Source: Phoronis australis (Eukaryota; Phoronida; Phoronidae). Taken from it: a DNA stretch of 64,000 nucleotides. The translations under genes were made by a program, and so were the position numbers. Position 1 is the first letter of the stretch; each line of letters opens with the position of its first letter. The notes beneath the pieces were generated by a model. It had not been told where the DNA came from and did not search any database. It was given only the letters and a program-made list of their open reading frames with translations. Of the stretch, positions 58,301 to 60,991 are shown piece after piece. The DNA is taken from NCBI GenBank assembly GCA_002633005.1, contig NMRA01000466.1, positions 100,633-164,632 on the forward strand, in the 5' to 3' direction.

Positions 58301-58762
58301 GTGGGATTAAGGTTCTTCTGGAACTAAATGCATGCATTCCCATACAGCCACCAGGTGAATTTGGAACCGGCCAATAGCGTGAATGAAATAGGAGCGTGCA
58401 GAGGAGTTGTTCATGAATTACAATGGATTGAAATTTAACTCCGGTGTCCATTAAAAAGTCCACTCTTGAAATTTTCAAATTTTCACTTAAAACACCCAAT
58501 TGCATGGGCGGCGCAGCACTGAAATAAGTGGGGGCTATGGCCCCCAGCCCCTCCCCCCTATGGTGCACTGCCCATGAATTGAAACGGGGGGGTCAGGTTT
58601 GGTCATGTTGAAACAGAATCTGATTGCGAGTTTGTTTTTTTTTCAGTGGACGGCAGCACCATTCAACGTGATTATCCACACATCGAGCAATGTGGCTGTC
58701 AAGAGTGTGATTACTATCCGTCGCTGGCCTCAACCACTGCCCAGGCCTTTCCTTTGAGTTAA
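2207..58762 (+). CDS. Partial giant secreted mucin-like protein with F5/8C, 8-Cys, TIL and CTCK domains (28 exons, 5' end missing)
   Basis: Twenty-eight exons joined by GT-AG sites give 15,596 coding bases, a single open frame of about 5,197 codons plus TAA. All junction phases agree. Order: PTS; F5/8C-1; PTS; F5/8C-2; PTS; F5/8C-3; PTS plus 8-Cys module 1; 6.9-kb PTS exon; PTS exons with modules 2, 3 and 4; F5/8C-4; TIL/TIL'; CTCK. Known of the families: F5/8C plus CTCK occurs in hemocytin, hemolectin and SCO-spondin; CTCK domains dimerise secreted polymers such as VWF and gel-forming mucins; PTS regions are O-glycosylated. Inferred: a secreted, glycosylated multimeric matrix, mucus or clotting protein. 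Signal peptide and any VWD domains would lie upstream of the window. Almost all module boundaries are phase-1 introns. The exon model is mine and has no transcript support; alternative splicing of symmetric exons is likely. Confidence 0.85.
2765..3010 (+). mobile_element. tRNA-derived SINE (copy in duplication unit 1)
   Basis: An RNA polymerase III A box (TGGCCTAGTGGG, 2769-2780) and B box (GGTTCGAGTCC, 2813-2823) have tRNA-like spacing. They are followed by a ~170-bp non-tRNA body (CTCCTCAGCTT, ATAAAGC, GTACCAGTCTGCCT). The head cannot fold as a clean tRNA, so this is a SINE remnant, not a tRNA gene. A diverged copy sits at the same place in unit 2 (10515-10765), so the insertion predates the intragenic duplication. 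The 3' limit is approximate. Confidence 0.55.
3180..3239 (+). CDS. Mucin exon 2: 60-bp PTS mini-exon
   Basis: Acceptor TTTTTCTACAG, donor GTAAGT, phase 1-1, exactly 60 bp. It encodes NATTLSSTATPSTTVAHQN with split codons at both ends. It includes an N-A-T sequon. It is identical to the exon at 10959-11018, while the flanking introns have drifted. It links a PTS exon to the following F5/8C domain. The symmetric phase means it could be skipped without breaking the frame. Confidence 0.75.
3645..3928 (+). CDS. Mucin exon 3: F5/8C domain 1, first half
   Basis: Acceptor TTCTTTTAG, donor GTAAGG; enters in phase 1 and leaves in phase 0 after TRV-type codons. It begins P-V-C-T-D-E and carries VTAESIQPG, GYTPNNN, ELFIEFEKEV, GGFNIHQ and FIIMFGDQYG, then a PYQEEGQTR tail. 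This matches the first half of a coagulation factor F5/8 type C (discoidin) fold: initial Cys, strand-forming EFEKEVKLGGF, then the FG/YxEEG turn. F5/8C domains bind glycans, lipids or collagen; the ligand here is unknown. It has about 90% identity to the exon at 11416-11699. Confidence 0.8.
4679..4820 (+). CDS. Mucin exon 4: F5/8C domain 1, second half
   Basis: Acceptor TTAATTTAG, donor GTGAGT; phase 0 in, phase 1 out, 142 bp. It reads VFTAKEFSDCGESCEYLF, then KIIRFVLNSGEKP and HIGILGCY. The final GCY is the canonical closing Cys of F5/8C domains and would pair with the Cys near the start of exon 3. An extra close Cys pair (DCGESC) is specific to this subfamily. Nearly identical to 14751-14892. 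Confidence 0.8.
5385..7065 (+). mobile_element. Kolobok-like DNA transposon remnant with THAP exon (element K1)
   Basis: Terminal inverted repeats: the left end reads TTAAAGGAGAATGCCACCC (TTAA at 5381-5384), the right end GGGTGGCATGGTCCTTTGA (degenerate). Length about 1.68 kb. It is absent from the matching intron of duplication unit 2. An inverted, internally deleted relative is at 25910-26872. The TTAA target and the internal THAP-like ORF fit the Kolobok superfamily (known to use TTAA and often carry THAP domains); piggyBac also uses TTAA but lacks THAP. No transposase catalytic core is visible, so it is non-autonomous. Confidence 0.65.
5549..5845 (+). pseudogene. THAP zinc-finger-like ORF inside element K1
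   Basis: 98-residue ORF beginning MPLYCGALVP. It shows THAP features in order: Cys at residue 5, GISFFRLP near 23-30, Trp in RKWL near 38, and RVCGWHF (Cys and His of the C2CH finger) near 61-67. The second Cys expected a few residues after Cys5 is missing, so zinc binding is doubtful. The ORF ends shortly after the domain, with no transposase body. It is a transposon-derived remnant rather than a host gene. In the sister element the stretch matching about 5667-5896 has been deleted. Confidence 0.55.
7193..7315 (+). CDS. Mucin exon 5: short PTS linker
   Basis: Acceptor TTAATTTTATAG, donor GTGAGT, phase 1-1, 123 bp. It encodes EQPSTVTTAITTR followed by Ser/Thr/Pro-rich sequence ending STPSTSTS. 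It joins F5/8C-1 to the long PTS array. Homologous to exon 10 (15756-15884), which has one additional Ser-Ser insertion. Confidence 0.75.
8876..10363 (+). CDS. Mucin exon 6: long PTS exon with 14 tandem 72-bp repeats
   Basis: Acceptor CATCTTGCAG, donor GTAAGT, phase 1-1, 1,488 bp. It opens with SSSSPTVTTAPTTTPAPTTT, then from about 9115 has 14 copies of a 24-residue unit containing TTRAPTTTPSPTTTPSTNA. One unit is a codon shorter (near 9403). Most inner units carry the ACACGT variant of the Thr-Arg codons. Each unit has an N-A-T sequon besides many O-glycosylation sites. The 3' end switches to TSQPSTTSVPSTSQS, matching exon 1. Other frames also stay open here because the DNA is repetitive. 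Confidence 0.9.
   Translation, partial: LRPRLQQLQQHQPQHLHQQQHVVPQLHYQLQRLQALLPVNQQHRLVLRLRPTLLWQLDQLPLLQQPHTDLRLHHPLKLQLDQPPHMHQLPHLVLRLHHPLMLQLDQPPPVHQLPHLVLRLHHPLMLQLDQPPLVHQQPHLVLRLRHPPMQPLDQPPPVHQQPHLVLRLHRPPMQQLDQLPVHQQPHLVLRLHHPLMLQLDQPPHVHQQPHLVLRLHHPLMLQLDQPPHVHQQPHLVLRLHHPLMLQLDQPPHVHQQPHLVLRLHHPLMLQLDQPPHVHQQPHLVLRLHHPLMLQLDQPPHVHQQPHLVLRLHHPLMLQLDQPPPVHQQPHLVLRLHHPLMLQLDQPPHVHQQPHLVLRLHHPLMLQLDQPPHVHQQPHLVLRLHHPLMLQLDQPPHVHQLPHLVLRLHHPLMLQLNQPPPVHQQQHLYLRLYQQCLHQQQANHPRHLYHLQVSQQCLLQQQASHQRHLYHLHLLHRCQQVQQLSPLQRSILPRQC
10515..10765 (+). mobile_element. tRNA-derived SINE remnant (copy in duplication unit 2)
   Basis: Diverged counterpart of 2765-3010 at the equivalent intron position. 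A-box region near 10520-10532 (TGTGGCTTATTAGG) and B-box region near 10564-10577 (GGTTTCGAGTCCC, with one inserted T). The body keeps CTCCTCAGCT, ATAAAGC and CTGTACCAGACTGCCT. Confidence 0.5.
10959..11018 (+). CDS. Mucin exon 7: 60-bp PTS mini-exon (duplicate)
   Basis: Identical in sequence to exon 2, with acceptor TTTTCTTCAG and donor GTAAGT, phase 1-1. The exon is unchanged while the adjoining introns differ at many sites, which suggests purifying selection or recent conversion of the coding part. Confidence 0.75.
11416..11699 (+). CDS. Mucin exon 8: F5/8C domain 2, first half
   Basis: 284 bp, acceptor TTCTTTCAG, donor GTAAGG. Paralogue of exon 3 with a small set of replacements: KLGG to IVGG, QQGMTTF to QKNMTRF, EEGQTR to EDGETR. 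It has the same Cys at its start and the same FIEFEKEV and FGDQYGEQRP strands. The changes cluster on the HQ-x-MT loop, where F5/8C ligand contacts usually lie, so ligand divergence is possible. Confidence 0.8.
12216..14519. mobile_element. 2.3-kb insertion private to duplication unit 2, flanked by TGGTCTTA
   Basis: The octamer TGGTCTTA occurs at 12208-12215 and again at 14520-14527. The equivalent intron of unit 1 has it only once (4434-4441) with continuous homology across it. That is a clear target-site duplication with a natural empty site. The ends show no obvious inverted repeats. Inside are a (CA)/(CGCA) microsatellite (about 12329-12364), a reverse-transcriptase-type zinc-finger ORF on the minus strand, and AT-rich sequence without genes. 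Nested or composite origin is likely. Confidence 0.65.
12547..12846 (-). pseudogene. LINE fragment: zinc-binding reverse-transcriptase C terminus
   Basis: 99-residue ORF with CLYCNLVQNTEHMIFHC, i.e. the C-x2-C-x~8-H-x4-C pattern typical of the zinc-binding region after the RT domain in non-LTR retrotransposons. It is preceded by a WPIFVSKVGDNF segment. The RT core is absent, so this is a truncated remnant. A short similar word (KVGDNFN) can be read on the plus strand near 14183-14205, suggesting a second, inverted piece. Not a host gene. Confidence 0.45.
14751..14892 (+). CDS. Mucin exon 9: F5/8C domain 2, second half
   Basis: 142 bp, acceptor GTTAATTTAG, donor GTGAGT. Reads VFTAEEFSNCGESCEYLF, then KIIRFVLNSGERP and HISILGCY. 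Paralogue of exon 4 with few replacements (KEFSD to EEFSN, YQDET to HRDET, HIGIL to HISIL). Closes the disulfide of F5/8C domain 2. Confidence 0.8.
15756..15884 (+). CDS. Mucin exon 10: short PTS linker (duplicate)
   Basis: 129 bp, phase 1-1, acceptor CAATTTTACAG, donor GTGAGT. EQPSTVATESTTRVPTSTLS and a Ser/Thr-rich tail. Paralogue of exon 5, longer by two codons. Confidence 0.75.
15990..16141. mobile_element. 152-bp MITE with GGGTA(G/A)AGTT inverted ends
   Basis: The left end GGGTAGAGTTTAGTAATGC matches the reverse complement of the right end, GCATTACTGAACTTTACCC, with few mismatches. The inner part (TGAGAACAGGTGATTTT, GATCCTAGCG) recurs at about 61355-61440 in intergenic DNA. The matching intron of duplication unit 1 lacks it. 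No target duplication is evident. Confidence 0.5.
17465..19255 (+). CDS. Mucin exon 11: long PTS exon with about 20 tandem 72-bp repeats
   Basis: 1,791 bp, phase 1-1, acceptor CATTTTGCAG, donor GTGAGA. Starts like exon 6 (SSSSSTVTTAPTTTP) then has about 20 copies of the 24-residue TTRAPTTTPSPTTTPSTNA unit from about 17632. The middle copies are identical at the DNA level and carry ACCCGT where exon 6 mostly has ACACGT. The 3' end differs from exon 6: diverged repeats, then TTRTPTTSTVSSSSGTTGS and AEYSPPEG. Each repeat has an N-A-T sequon. Confidence 0.9.
19256..19900. other. Intron segment without recognised features
   Basis: The intron following exon 11 starts with GTGAGA. This stretch holds no exon, repeat array or element that I recognise. 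It leads into the CTAGTGGC repeat region. Confidence 0.5.
19900..23060. repeat. CTAGTGGC repeat array 2 (diverged)
   Basis: Diverged monomers of the family at 1-1500, with cores near 20119, 20442, 21044, 21250, 21375, 22160, 22457, 22601, 22762, 22875 and 22995. They share GATGATAATTTTCCGA, TTTTCGGA and AAACC words. The last part (CATCTAATGGCCATTTTTAT, AAGCACACGGCATTTCAAG, CGTTGCTC) matches the end of array 1. A (TCCG)n microsatellite lies inside. This fills most of the intron before exon 12. Confidence 0.65.
20847..20915. repeat. (TCCG)n/(TCCA)n microsatellite
   Basis: Short run of CCGT/CCAT tetranucleotides inside CTAGTGGC array 2. Confidence 0.85.
23150..23439 (+). CDS. Mucin exon 12: F5/8C domain 3, first half
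   Basis: 290 bp, acceptor TTGTGTTAAAG (weak pyrimidine tract), donor GTAAGA, phase 1 in and 0 out. Reads EPVCTES, VEGVDAETPVTIESIQIGPG, GYRPNYVLD, VVKIHFRKPQTMGGFLI, LQIYFAN, WQPYDEDGEEK. Clearly the same fold as exons 3 and 8 but much more diverged, so this domain belongs to an older duplication round. Phase and first-Cys context (PVCT) are conserved. Confidence 0.8.
24665..24808. repeat. 24-bp minisatellite, six copies
   Basis: Six head-to-tail copies of a 24-bp unit containing GAGCTCAGTCTCATCATAA, with 1-2 substitutions between copies. It lies in the intron between exons 12 and 13. The open frame across it comes from the period being a multiple of three and is not evidence of coding. Confidence 0.9.
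25182..25332 (+). CDS. Mucin exon 13: F5/8C domain 3, second half
   Basis: 151 bp, acceptor TGTGTTGCAG, donor GTGAGT, phase 0 in and 1 out. VFPGELFQDCGESGCQYDF, then GSIRFALGSNSGE and NLEVLGCY. Keeps the DCGES-C extra Cys pair and the closing GCY of the other copies. Confidence 0.8.
25910..26872 (-). mobile_element. Kolobok-like DNA transposon remnant (element K2, inverted)
   Basis: 963 bp between TTAA at 25906-25909 and TTAA at 26873-26876. The ends are inverted repeats: TTAAAGGAGAATGCCACCC on the left, GGGTGGCATTCTCCTTTAA on the right. The interior is the reverse complement of K1. It includes the start of the THAP ORF (about 26600-26735) but lacks the part equivalent to K1 5667-5896 and a few hundred bases more. 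Non-autonomous. Confidence 0.7.
27229..27363 (+). CDS. Mucin exon 14: short PTS linker
   Basis: 135 bp, phase 1-1, acceptor TTCACTACAG, donor GTAAGT. EAEQTTTVSSPVPSTTSTP and TISVSSTTPSTTASSP. Occupies the same position after an F5/8C domain as exons 5 and 10. Its final T starts the split TGT codon that supplies the first Cys of the 8-Cys module in exon 15. Confidence 0.75.
28076..35005 (+). CDS. Mucin exon 15: 8-Cys module 1 plus giant PTS domain with higher-order repeats (6,930 bp)
   Basis: Acceptor TATATTAAG (weak), donor GTGAGT, phase 1-1. Residues 1-65 form a Cys-rich module: junction Cys, SSC, LNCEQ, RCDCATCPSGFE, RMC, SNC (eight Cys). About 2,245 PTS residues follow, built of STNATT-type subrepeats and ten copies of an aromatic segment around KNFTYTTEKFSFPTFTT. 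These start near 28700, 29515, 30250, 30985, 31531, 32271, 32818, 33291, 34030 and 34815. The last residues are ASTSPLLN. Frequent N-A-T and N-F-T sequons add N-glycosylation sites to dense O-glycosylation. An exon of this size is normal for mucin PTS domains. Confidence 0.9.
35006..37828. other. Intron without recognised features
   Basis: 2.8 kb, AT-rich. I see no exon in the required phase and no inverted-repeat element. A potential 17-bp microexon near 36807 was rejected on phase. Small ORFs here have no recognisable domain. Confidence 0.5.
37829..37963 (+). CDS. Mucin exon 16: short PTS exon
   Basis: 135 bp, phase 1-1, acceptor CTCTATAATAG, donor GTAAGT. TTSATVTSQSPTTTVAPTTT then VVSSSTMSTTAQPTSSTISS. 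Thr/Ser/Pro linker. Confidence 0.7.
38130..38195. repeat. (GA)n-rich purine tract
   Basis: Imperfect GA/GGGA run of about 65 bp in the intron after exon 16. Confidence 0.85.
39247..40002 (+). CDS. Mucin exon 17: PTS exon
   Basis: 756 bp, phase 1-1, acceptor TGCTTCTGCCAG, donor GTAAGT. TNVTSLPTTTASISQSTTTQ followed by short degenerate units of the type TSTTxQPTTTQP, richer in Gln than the other PTS exons and without the 24-residue unit. An Asn-rich alternative frame is open over the same DNA but does not fit the flanking phases. Confidence 0.8.
40580..40810 (+). CDS. Mucin exon 18: 8-Cys module 2
   Basis: 231 bp, phase 1-1, acceptor CATCCTGAAAAG (weak), donor GTGAGT. Junction Cys (T plus GT), then ASDCKLELSCEQ, MWP, DSCACVSCPSGYE, HIC, TDC and a short PTS tail. 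It has the same eight-Cys order as exon 15: C-x3-C-x5-C, then C-x-C-x2-CPSG, then C and C. An NTT sequon lies near the end. I do not recognise the family. Confidence 0.75.
41136..41628. mobile_element. hAT-like MITE with perfect 8-bp target-site duplication
   Basis: 493 bp with inverted ends CAGGCCTTTATCCAGGA on the left and, as the complement of the right end, CAGGCCTTCATGCAG. It is flanked on both sides by TTGCTCAT (41128-41135 and 41629-41636). An 8-bp duplication and CAGG-type ends are typical of hAT elements. The interior has C-rich and GGGCGTCC motifs and no transposase. Confidence 0.75.
42275..42487 (+). CDS. Mucin exon 19: PTS exon
   Basis: 213 bp, phase 1-1, acceptor TTGTTTCCAAAAG, donor GTAAGT. 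PTTTTATMTTTVASTTTSAP through repeated TSTTTS to KKPTTTPPV. Thr-rich linker between 8-Cys modules 2 and 3. Confidence 0.7.
42690..43260 (+). mobile_element. Non-LTR retrotransposon 3' fragment with RNase H domain
   Basis: The open frame reads LENHTIIFATDSMAVLMKV, then VVIWSFVPGHAGVLINERAD with YLAG. These are the TDS and W/F-VPGHAG-x-NERAD-LA motifs of the RNase H domain in LINE polyproteins. No RT domain remains upstream, so the copy is 5'-truncated. It ends at 43232-43260 in three 9-bp AGGTATTAC repeats, which look like a LINE 3' tail. Same orientation as the host gene. Confidence 0.6.
43789..44058 (-). pseudogene. Possible LINE reverse-transcriptase fragment
   Basis: 89-residue ORF whose end, WWSKQLERVQLRAFQTIF, resembles the W...LE-x-VQ-x-RA segment found after the RT domain in CR1/Jockey-type LINEs. 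Nothing else of an RT is visible. Low confidence. Confidence 0.25.
44900..45142 (+). CDS. Mucin exon 20: 8-Cys module 3
   Basis: 243 bp, phase 1-1, acceptor TTTCTTACTAG, donor GTAAGA. Junction Cys, GTSCNLKLTCEE, DSWP, AGCNCKACPSGYE, NIC, TDC, then TTTSTTARPTTTPK. Closest to modules 1 and 2, with all eight Cys kept. The basic stretch KKYVKKF before the seventh Cys is peculiar to this copy. Confidence 0.75.
45143..46052. other. Intron segment without recognised features
   Basis: About 0.9 kb between exon 20 and the TA-flanked element. No exon in the correct phase and no recognisable element. A 74-residue ORF (45575-45799) has no recognisable domain. Confidence 0.45.
46055..47545. mobile_element. 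TA-flanked DNA transposon remnant
   Basis: About 1.49 kb. The left end, CCGTATTCGCCGTAATTACC after TA (46053-46054), is the inverted form of the right end, GGTTATTACAGCGAATACGG before TA (47546-47547). The similarity extends inward through GCGCTTAT words. TA flanks and this end type fit the Tc1/mariner/pogo supergroup. No transposase ORF is visible. Confidence 0.6.
47664..47930. mobile_element. Diverged relative of the CAGGGCTTGG MITE family
   Basis: Starts CAGGCTTGGAGTTTTCCTC and ends CATTGGTCATTCCAATCCTT, matching the end regions of the two elements at 52316 and 57057, but with a T-rich interior. No target duplication was identified. Confidence 0.4.
47962..48197 (+). CDS. Mucin exon 21: 8-Cys module 4 (divergent)
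   Basis: 236 bp, phase 1 in and 0 out, acceptor ACTAATCACAG, donor GTAAGT. Junction Cys, VIPEKCYVNVSCDQQ, NEC, LKCGSCAAG, NKC, ENC, then TRCYCNSTNTT. The eight Cys positions correspond to modules 1-3, but CPSGYE is replaced by CAAGAK and two further Cys follow. The exit phase differs because it is followed directly by another Cys-rich exon. Confidence 0.75.
48198..50991. other. Intron without recognised features; contains an assembly N
   Basis: 2.8 kb, AT-rich. There is a single N at 50547 after a run of 12 G (50536-50546 region), which marks a base-calling problem at a homopolymer. ORFs near 50176-50643 are hydrophobic but carry no recognisable domain. Confidence 0.5.
50992..51295 (+). CDS. 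Mucin exon 22: Cys-rich segment plus PTS
   Basis: 304 bp, phase 0 in and 1 out, acceptor GTCCATTGCAG, donor GTAATC. Begins DTEHCDFMDSCKTCECLW, then ANC and PGC (six Cys in about 40 residues, vaguely VWC-like), and ends in about 60 PTS residues. Probably completes the Cys-rich unit begun in exon 21. An N-Y-T sequon lies inside the Cys part. Confidence 0.75.
51948..52225 (+). CDS. Mucin exon 23: F5/8C domain 4, first half
   Basis: 278 bp, phase 1 in and 0 out, acceptor CTATGTGTAG, donor GTGAGT. ERCTDPKPALYNP, VSLDASSYWNDSYTPN, NPFGWLAEPSD, YLEVVFRVSVTVYGILLKGR, LTMEYRNN, WITHDF. The most canonical discoidin sequence of the four (S-S-x-W, A-R/N-like turn, GW, YLEV, V-x-GI). It diverged early from domains 1-3 but keeps the same internal intron position and phase. 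Confidence 0.85.
52264..52303. repeat. (CA)n microsatellite
   Basis: Run of CA dinucleotides in the intron between exons 23 and 24, directly upstream of the MITE at 52316. Confidence 0.9.
52316..52812. mobile_element. CAGGGCTTGG-family MITE, copy 1 (497 bp)
   Basis: Flanked by ATATAG on both sides (52310-52315 and 52813-52818). Ends CAAGGCTTGGAATTTTCCGC and, on the other side, GGTCATTCCTAGCCCTG, which are inverted over 12-13 bp. The interior is about 80% similar to 57057-57500 (ACGCAGATTTCCGC, CGGAAGTTGCTCTTT, CTACTCTGCAGCC). Confidence 0.7.
53432..53576 (+). CDS. Mucin exon 24: F5/8C domain 4, second half
   Basis: 145 bp, phase 0 in and 1 out, acceptor ATGACTTTTGTAG, donor GTAAGA. ELAVVNGEVMRVIFSDQF, AAKYLRFSPTKEVPFLPVGF and NVDVLGCFD. 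KYLRF and VLGC are the standard closing elements of F5/8C. It lacks the extra Cys pair seen in domains 1-3. Confidence 0.8.
53577..54499. other. Intron without recognised features
   Basis: 0.9 kb between exons 24 and 25; no exon or element recognised. Confidence 0.5.
54500..54702 (+). CDS. Mucin exon 25: TIL domain
   Basis: 203 bp, phase 1 in and 0 out, acceptor TTCTGTATTTAG, donor GTGGGT. KCEETGKI, GACVKTCED, NIECPS, ESCQCPFGQV, NGKCIDPKECPC and YHNGKWYQ. Cys spacing and the CxCPxG-x(6)-GKCxxxxxCPC pattern match the trypsin-inhibitor-like (TIL) domains of VWF, mucins and hemocytin, and run into the YxxGxxY start of the following TIL'/VWC-type segment. No VWD domain precedes it here; it follows F5/8C-4 directly. 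Confidence 0.85.
54900..56330. repeat. Diverged CTAGTGGC repeat region 3
   Basis: Isolated degenerate monomers: CCTAGTGGAGTTTTTGG near 54999, CCCATAGTGGCAATTTAGG near 55122, TTCTAGTGGCAAATTTAG near 56088. Family words surround them (CTGCTAAACCAC, GATTTTGGGACAAGGCC, GAAATTTGGC). Much more decayed than the array at 1-1500. Confidence 0.5.
56556..56655 (+). CDS. Mucin exon 26: TIL'/VWC-type segment
   Basis: 100 bp, phase 0 in and 1 out, acceptor GCTATTCCAG, donor GTATGG. TNEVFDEPENCREGICLGHK then LKFDSYENFTACEE. Completes the small Cys domain after TIL, as in the E/TIL' region of VWF-like proteins (NC-x3-IC-x(~16)-C). N-F-T is a sequon. Confidence 0.75.
57057..57500. mobile_element. CAGGGCTTGG-family MITE, copy 2 (444 bp)
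   Basis: Flanked by ATTACC on both sides (57051-57056 and 57501-57506). Inverted ends CAGGGCTTGGAAT and ATTCCAAGCCCTG, perfect over 13 bp. Same family as 52316-52812 with an internal deletion of about 50 bp. Confidence 0.75.
57811..58020 (+). CDS. Mucin exon 27: C-terminal cystine knot, main part
   Basis: 210 bp, phase 1-1, acceptor GTTCTTATTACAG, donor GTAAGT. NATCKPEQQTRVIEINNCTS, SEKITYNVCAGSCSSKAEL, MFNMDCTCCKPTQFSMKTVQ, LTC. The CxGxCxS and DCxCC motifs and the overall Cys spacing are those of CTCK domains of VWF, mucins, hemocytin and SCO-spondin, which form the C-terminal disulfide-linked dimer in the ER. Confidence 0.9.
58501..58578. mobile_element. Small palindromic element (TTCATGGGC ends), copy 1
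   Basis: About 75 bp with complementary ends (GCATGGGCGGCGCAGCACTG at the left, GTGCACTGCCCATGAA at the right) around a G-rich/C-rich inner hairpin (GGGGGCTATGGCCCCC). A second copy in opposite orientation is at 60992-61067. It lies in the last intron, about 70 bp before the final exon. Confidence 0.5.
58647..58762 (+). CDS. Mucin exon 28: end of CTCK and stop codon
   Basis: 116 bp, acceptor TTTTTTTCAG, phase 1 in, TAA at 58760-58762. LDGSTIQRDYPHIEQCGCQE then CDYYPSLASTTAQAFPLS. The CGCQEC cluster supplies the final knot cysteines. About 17 residues follow, with a slight Ser/Thr-rich tail. Confidence 0.85.
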
Positions 58763-59025
58763 CCAACTCATGAACACGCCACCTGTTGACTGACCACAGA
58801 ATGAACAAGGACTTTGAGTGGGAAATCTTAGAGGAATAGTGCTTATTTTGGTTTTCTTTGCTGTTTTAATGCATGGTTTTCTCTAATTTGTTTAGATGAC
58901 ATACACAATTCCTTCTCCTTATAGATGAGTAAATTGTTATACAAAAAAATCTTTTTAATGACTTGACAGAACGTATGTTATGAAGTTTATGCTACTGAAT
59001 TAAATAAATACATTAACTGAAAGCA
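58763..59025 (+). other. 3' UTR of the mucin-like gene
   Basis: AT-rich sequence from the TAA to shortly after the AATAAA at 59003-59008. The cleavage site is inferred at about 59020-59030. A second AATAAA lies near 59155. Confidence 0.65.
59003..59008 (+). terminator. Poly(A) signal AATAAA
   Basis: Canonical hexamer 241 bp after the stop codon, with GT-rich sequence (TATGTGTGGTTTCTC) about 25 bp downstream. Confidence 0.7.
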
Positions 59026-60990
59026 AAGCGAATATGTGTGGTTTCTCTTTTTGATTTTTTCTAAACTTGGTATTTTATGATTTTCAACTGAATGCATAGA
59101 AAATTACTAGGTATCACATGCCTGAACTATATAACACAATACAAGAACTTTGTCAAATAAATGTGTATGCAAAATTCATGGGAAAAGGTGTATTTTGATT
59201 AAAGTCTTAAAAACATCACTGAAATTTGAAGAAAGTTGTTCCACAAAATAGATCAATCATTTTTTGGCAAACATAACGGAAGAGACATAATTAAGCTTTA
59301 GCTTCTTGCCCCGACCAATTTTCAAATACATGTACCTGTACCTAGAGTAAAAAACACCTGTTTCTTGAAAATCGGGTCACCATAGTAACTGCTCCTCTTG
59401 GCAATCCCAATTCTTGTAAATTCGCACAAGTTCAGATGAGACATTGTTACCTTGTGATTAGCTTGCACATCGACGACGAACGTATTTTGGCTTATTTGCA
59501 AAATTTCGATCACGAATTCATAGTCATATTTGCCACGAGTGTGCACAAGATTGGGCAAACAAGGATGTTAGAAGTTAGTTGCATTTCTCGTCTGGGTCGT
59601 AAGTTTCAGAAACGCAACAAGTTACATAAGATGGGGTAGGGTGGAAACGGTCAACGGCGGCTGTCGGATGTTTATCATTTACCGAGGCAGCTGAATCAAA
59701 AAAAAAAAAAAAATACGCATGCCAAAACCCTTATTGAAATCGAAAAGTTGTAGACCGTTCCCGCCCTAAGCCTGTCGCTAATGGCAAAACGCTCACGGAT
59801 CACGTGCGCATCAGTAACACGTTCATCGACTGCAATTTATGACGATAATACGTGAAGACTGCTGTGTTCCATGTACTTTGTGACCTTGCAGAGGCTAATT
59901 TATAGCGTACAGTTCTAAAAAACCATTTTTTGTTCTCTGAAACTCCAGAATCACATGTTTCCTTGGTATAGAAGCCGAAACAAATGCAATGGTAGCGAAC
60001 GGATGGTTTCTAACAGGATCAGAATGCTGTAAGGTCGATAAATGGTCATTTACTAAGCCAATACAATCACCAGTAGCTTATTTACTCATATCGGATAAAA
60101 ACGCAAAATGATGTAGAGATACCGCAATTTGCGACCAAATGTACGAGTAAATGACATGTGTGCATGTCGGACACTGTGTAGACTATAACTGACCAATAAT
60201 ACGTATTTGTGAGCGACATATGTCCCAAATAATATGTAAATGATACGTGCGTCACAAACTAGTTACCAGAGATGAAAAGGAGACAGAGATAGGCGATATA
60301 AGGTCATTTATTTATTATGACTAATACAATTACTAGTAATAGTAAATAAAGATAAGTAAAACTGATAATCTCTGGTAAGATCGTTTTTATTGGAGATCGT
60401 ACATAATATATTGCAGACACGGAGTTTCGTCTCAAAATAGTTCTAGCTTGTTTCTTGAATATCGGTCGTTGGGTTTTTGTCTTTTGACCTTAGCCAAACG
60501 TCAGAAATCTAACGAATAACTAATTTTTTTGTCTGCACTTCTCGAAACGTTTTGTCTTCTGCACAATCGAACAAACTACAGCTTTCTGTCTTCTGACTAG
60601 TCGAGATGTGAAATTTTCTAGTTCTGACTTACAGCAGAGACCTTAACGTCTTTGCTTACAGCATTTTTACCGAAATCAAAAAAATTGAAGCCAATAGGCC
60701 TTTCTTCGAGAAATCGAGAAAAAAGCCCTAGGGGACATGGCCACCCTATGGGACCACGCTTTTAGAGTTTCAGCAGCCCCTTGTGGCGTAGACTACACTG
60801 AGTCGGCTTATTAATGTCTGCTTCACTGAAAGTTTACCGTTAATCTTTTCATGCCATTAGAATAGCGTACACAGCTAGGCCTTCAGTGCTACACCAAAAC
60901 TAGACTGGGTGCGGTGCAGTAACAAAAACTGAGACATGCTCGAGTTTACTGATCGTGAGTCTTTGCTAGAAAGTACTGCGCCTGCAATTA
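59026..60990. other. Intergenic region, no supported gene
   Basis: No splice-linked ORFs, no recognisable domains. A poly-A run of 15 is at about 59699-59713. Small ORFs near 59322-59639 have no recognisable product. Confidence 0.5.
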
Positions 60991-60991
60991 T

